A stretch of 7,993 nt of DNA from MWAR01 sp036567845 (GTDB lineage: Bacteria > Muiribacteriota > Ozemobacteria > Ozemobacterales > Ozemobacteraceae). The translations under genes were made by a program, and so were the position numbers. Shown piece after piece: positions 7,001 to 7,993 of the stretch. Position 1 is the first letter of the stretch. Each line of letters begins with the position of its first letter. The notes below the pieces were generated by a model, which worked only from the letters and a program-made list of their open reading frames with translations, did no database searches and was not told the DNA's origin. The stretch spans positions 1 to 7,993 of the forward strand of contig DATCTT010000047.1 in NCBI GenBank assembly GCA_036567845.1, in the 5' to 3' direction.

Positions 7001-7993
7001 CCCTCTCTCCCCACCGGAGGCCGTTCTCGGCCGCCTCTCGTCCCACGAATCCGAGTTCGGCGTTTCATCAGCAACGGAGGGACTCCGCCGTACCATCTTC
7101 GATCTGTATCTGACCACGGCACGCCGCGTGCGCGACACCGATCCCGCCCAGGCGCTCGAACTGCTCCGCAAGGCCGGCCAGACGGGCGTCGAGCGGTCAC
7201 TGATCGCCTCCGAAACGGCTGCCGTCGAGGCTCTTTCCGCGGCCCGGGCAAAAGAGCAGGAGCGCCGGAAGCGCATCGACACGATCCGAGCGGCGCTTCC
7301 GGGTATGACGAAGGCCCCGGCCTCGAAAGCGGCAATGTCACTCCCAGAGCTTCTTGCCGAGCTGACGAGCCTCGGAGAAGCACAGCTGGCAGACGAGGCA
7401 AGACACGACGCGCTCACCGCGCTCCGATCGGCCGCCGCCAAGCTCGACGGGACAGATGACGCCGAGGCTCTGCGTGTGGCGCTCAAACACCTCGCCCCCC
7501 CCGGAACCCCGGAGGAGCAGGAAGGGACGAAAGCAATCGATGCCGGCCTTGAATCCTGGCGGAACCAGCGCCGGGGCAGGATCGAGACGGCTCTCGCCAA
7601 GCTGAAGCCTGTCGAGTCCGTCAAGCCTGCTGCCGACCTTCTGCGCGAGCTCGAAACGATTGCCGGCCCGGATGCCGTCAAACCCCATCTCGAAGCCCTG
7701 AAAAAGGCATATCTCGATGCAGCGGCACGCCAGAAGAAGCCGGAACAGGCGCGCGCCCTCCTCGCCGCCACAGCCGGAATCCCCGGCCTGAAAGGGAGCC
7801 GCGAGATCGCGACCGCCCTCGAGGCCGCCGATGCGCGCATCGCGGAAGAAGCAAAACGCGCGGAGGATGCCCGTCGCGATGCTGAGGAACAACGCCGGGA
7901 AGAAACCCTCCGGGCCGAAGCCGAACGCCGGGCCCTCGAGGCCGCCGCTGCGTCGGAGGCGGTGAAAACGTCAGAGCCTCCTGCCCGGCCTCC
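4083..7993 (+). CDS. Tandem dual-domain Hanks-type Ser/Thr protein kinase with one TM helix and repeat-built C-terminal region (partial)
   Basis: The frame is open from the ATG at 4083 to the window edge, 1303 codons with no stop. Kinase domain 1 (about 12-275) has the glycine loop GVGGMG, Lys41, helix-C Glu59, HRDIKPAN (Asp135, Asn140), DFG (Asp153), SPE and Arg261. Kinase domain 2 (about 309-572) has GTGGMG, Lys338, Glu357, HRDLKPSN (Asp433, Asn438), DFG (Asp451), APE and Arg558. All key residues are present, so both should bind ATP and transfer phosphate to Ser/Thr. A basic Ser/Thr-rich juxtamembrane segment (about 573-612) and one TM helix (about 614-634, preceded by two Arg) place the kinases inside and the C-terminus outside the membrane. 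Residues 642-1270 are alpha-helical, Ala/Glu/Arg-rich and form six degenerate modules; the visible tail is a charged helix turning Pro-rich. The start is chosen because the kinase fold begins nine residues later. The kinase call is secure; the sensed signal and targets are unknown. Confidence 0.93.
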   Translation, partial: MIKPDQIVGRHYRIIAQLGVGGMGQVYKAQDINLGREVAIKFLLDADSNEEIRQRFINEGRILATISHRAVISVYASDVDEALNVPFLVMEFVDGKPIDRFRDPYLANQTLLIEHFVELLEGIDACHQKGIIHRDIKPANILVNRDGQLKILDFGIAKTAKKQTKTGVALGTPHYMSPEQCLGKAEITAQADVYAIGVMLWEFLAGKLPFDAGSSAADPALAIALMHLHEPPPLDEITRNPAISRFGDLLQRMLSKNPADRPSVSEVLDQLRRELSCSIPAHASATGAPPATGRKTGQGSAAGMIGEIYRLQRELGTGGMGTVHLALDTTLNRQVAIKVLNESLSSDESLVERFIREGQLLATVGHPNIMNIYASGRDHATGRPFLVMEYIDGMSLASLKPSLLQDRRSIPPLMLQLFEGMAACHAKGLIHRDLKPSNIMVTRSGLLKVLDFGIARSSAGMTRAGVVLGTPAYMAPEQCLGVPNLTAATDVYAMGVIFWELIFGELPFKADNVPNAELSIAMKHVNETLPAIAMIPDETLTPLFPLIRRMLDKAPEARPTAQELIEALDRYIDEHLAPARTAPVTRKKSRSLRTSGLRELVDSADSGTGSPFWRRLLAFGGSAALVAALWYGATQLRPDNTKLITVLEAQLRQQIAAGSLDEAVRTLALLEAEPEGRKIATPWRSPLAEALSAKARGLHPVDQASPALYLYDLALNIDPTNATAAAAQAVIKIDLAARQAAEEARRRLLEQARDLADHAAPGSDTAELDRLFERMRAEGLGSDAAALDSLVETRFLQSGDAALASDPTQALRYFEALRLRSPELPGLNDRIASAGTLIEQEKARLARSQETADLVARLDAELAAFSATTDPAPYLGLCDGLARIGEQAAATRYRRDAAARLDTAAEAALSAGNGSEAVSLMKRAAAIYADLPGLSERLRRTEQRLAEERAAAEREARRQATLAEVSALVGQLTPLSPPEAVLGRLSSHESEFGVSSATEGLRRTIFDLYLTTARRVRDTDPAQALELLRKAGQTGVERSLIASETAAVEALSAARAKEQERRKRIDTIRAALPGMTKAPASKAAMSLPELLAELTSLGEAQLADEARHDALTALRSAAAKLDGTDDAEALRVALKHLAPPGTPEEQEGTKAIDAGLESWRNQRRGRIETALAKLKPVESVKPAADLLRELETIAGPDAVKPHLEALKKAYLDAAARQKKPEQARALLAATAGIPGLKGSREIATALEAADARIAEEAKRAEDARRDAEEQRREETLRAEAERRALEAAAASEAVKTSEPPARP
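4116..4907 (+). other. Protein kinase domain 1
   Basis: Residues 12-275. This PknB-like catalytic domain is complete. It has GVGGMGQVYKA, VAIK with Lys41, FINEG with Glu59, IIHRDIKPANIL, ILDFGIAK, an activation segment with Thr164, Thr166 and Thr172, GTPHYMSPEQCLG, DVYAIGV and NPADRPS. The HRD arginine suggests control by activation-loop phosphorylation. The catalytic-loop codons are strikingly AT-rich (see 4470-4505). A flexible linker of about 28 residues, rich in Ala, Gly and Thr, joins it to the second domain. Confidence 0.93.
4470..4505 (+). other. AT-rich island encoding the kinase-1 catalytic loop
   Basis: These 12 codons (residues 130-141, GIIHRDIKPANI) contain 10 G or C among 36 bases, about 28%, against roughly 60-65% around them. 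They use ATT three times, ATA, AGA, AAA, AAT, CCT and GCT. The matching loop in domain 2 (5364-5399) is written with GC-rich codons. TATTAT at 4472-4477, with TCGACG at 4450-4455 16 bp upstream, resembles a weak internal promoter. Confidence 0.6.
5007..5798 (+). other. Protein kinase domain 2
   Basis: Residues 309-572. This second catalytic domain is also complete: GTGGMGTVHLA, VAIK with Lys338, FIREG with Glu357, LIHRDLKPSNIM, VLDFGIAR, activation segment with Thr462 and Thr470, GTPAYMAPEQCLG and DVYAMGV, with Arg558 closing the fold. It is roughly 40-45% identical by eye to domain 1. It shares unusual details (ACHxKG, PFLVMEx-x-DG, EQCLG, YAS), which point to internal tandem duplication. 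An in-frame ATG at 4992 lies just before it, without a convincing ribosome site. Confidence 0.92.
5799..5984 (+). other. Basic juxtamembrane segment and single transmembrane helix
   Basis: Residues 573-634. The segment after kinase 2 has Thr581, Thr585, Ser589, Ser591, Thr594 and Ser595 among basic residues (RKKSRSLR), as in autophosphorylated juxtamembrane linkers of PknB-type kinases. A short acidic stretch follows, then FWRRLL and a hydrophobic helix of about 21 residues (LLAFGGSAALVAALWYGA). Arginines at 614-615 before the helix suggest N-in, C-out topology. The helix is short and Ala/Gly-rich, so its membrane role is probable rather than certain. Confidence 0.7.
6006..7892 (+). repeat. 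Six degenerate ~105-residue alpha-helical modules in the kinase C-terminal half
   Basis: I divide the region after the TM helix as follows: module 1 at 6006-6323, 2 at 6324-6635, 3 at 6636-6959, 4 at 6960-7274, 5 at 7275-7580 and 6 at 7581-7892 (106, 104, 108, 105, 102 and 104 residues). Each has a leading amphipathic helix, a loop and a second leucine-rich helix. A third helix follows, then a TPR-like helix starting near DPxxAL (SDPTQALRYF, GSEAVSLM, TDPAQALELL, TDDAEALRVA, KPEQARALLA). A turn follows (PGL in modules 2, 3 and 6). Each module ends in a strongly charged Arg/Glu helix (EEARRR, EQEKARLARSQE, AEREARRQ, AKEQERRKR, RNQRRGR, AKRAEDARRDAEEQ). The repeats are visible in protein only; the DNA has diverged. 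No known domain family was recognised. Confidence 0.55.

Noticed and set aside
6188..7840. Two minus-strand frames (6188-6862 and 6863-7840), Ala/Ser/Arg-rich
   Set aside because: Both are antisense to the helical repeat region. Their composition is what reversed GCC, GCG, CTC and GAG codons give.
1..7993. tRNA, rRNA, CRISPR array, insertion sequence, phage or toxin-antitoxin features
   Set aside because: I saw no direct-repeat array, terminal inverted repeats with a transposase, or RNA-gene motifs. Two coding frames account for all but 197 bp.

Overview
The window holds two large, divergently transcribed genes. Both run off an edge, so each is missing its 3' end. GC content is high (about 60-65% by eye) and codons mostly end in G or C. 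A TamB/AsmA-like envelope protein points to a diderm bacterium. A large Hanks-type Ser/Thr kinase fits lineages rich in such kinases (for example Planctomycetota, Myxococcota, Acidobacteriota, Ozemobacteria), but nothing here fixes the taxon.

Left part, minus strand, 3885 down to base 1: an uninterrupted reading frame of 1295 codons. It encodes a membrane-anchored, repetitive beta-rich protein of the AsmA/TamB/YhdP type. The N-terminus, the transmembrane anchor and a TamB-like N-terminal module are visible; the C-terminus lies off the left edge.

Middle, 3886-4082: a 197-bp divergent intergenic region, the only non-coding DNA here. It carries a good sigma70-like promoter for the kinase gene, so placed that its transcript would be leaderless or nearly so. 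It also has a weaker extended -10 candidate for the minus-strand gene and a small inverted repeat.

Right part, plus strand, 4083 to 7993: an uninterrupted frame of 1303 codons plus two bases, without a stop. It encodes two complete, apparently active PknB-type kinase domains in tandem, a basic Ser/Thr-rich juxtamembrane segment and one transmembrane helix. After these comes a long alpha-helical, presumably extracytoplasmic region, which I read as six degenerate modules of about 105 residues. The layout suggests a transmembrane sensor kinase with a duplicated catalytic half and a repeat-built outer half.

The two genes share a control region, and both products are predicted to span from cytoplasm to envelope. 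A link between kinase signalling and envelope maintenance is possible, but it rests only on adjacency. No RNA gene, CRISPR array, insertion sequence or phage feature was seen.
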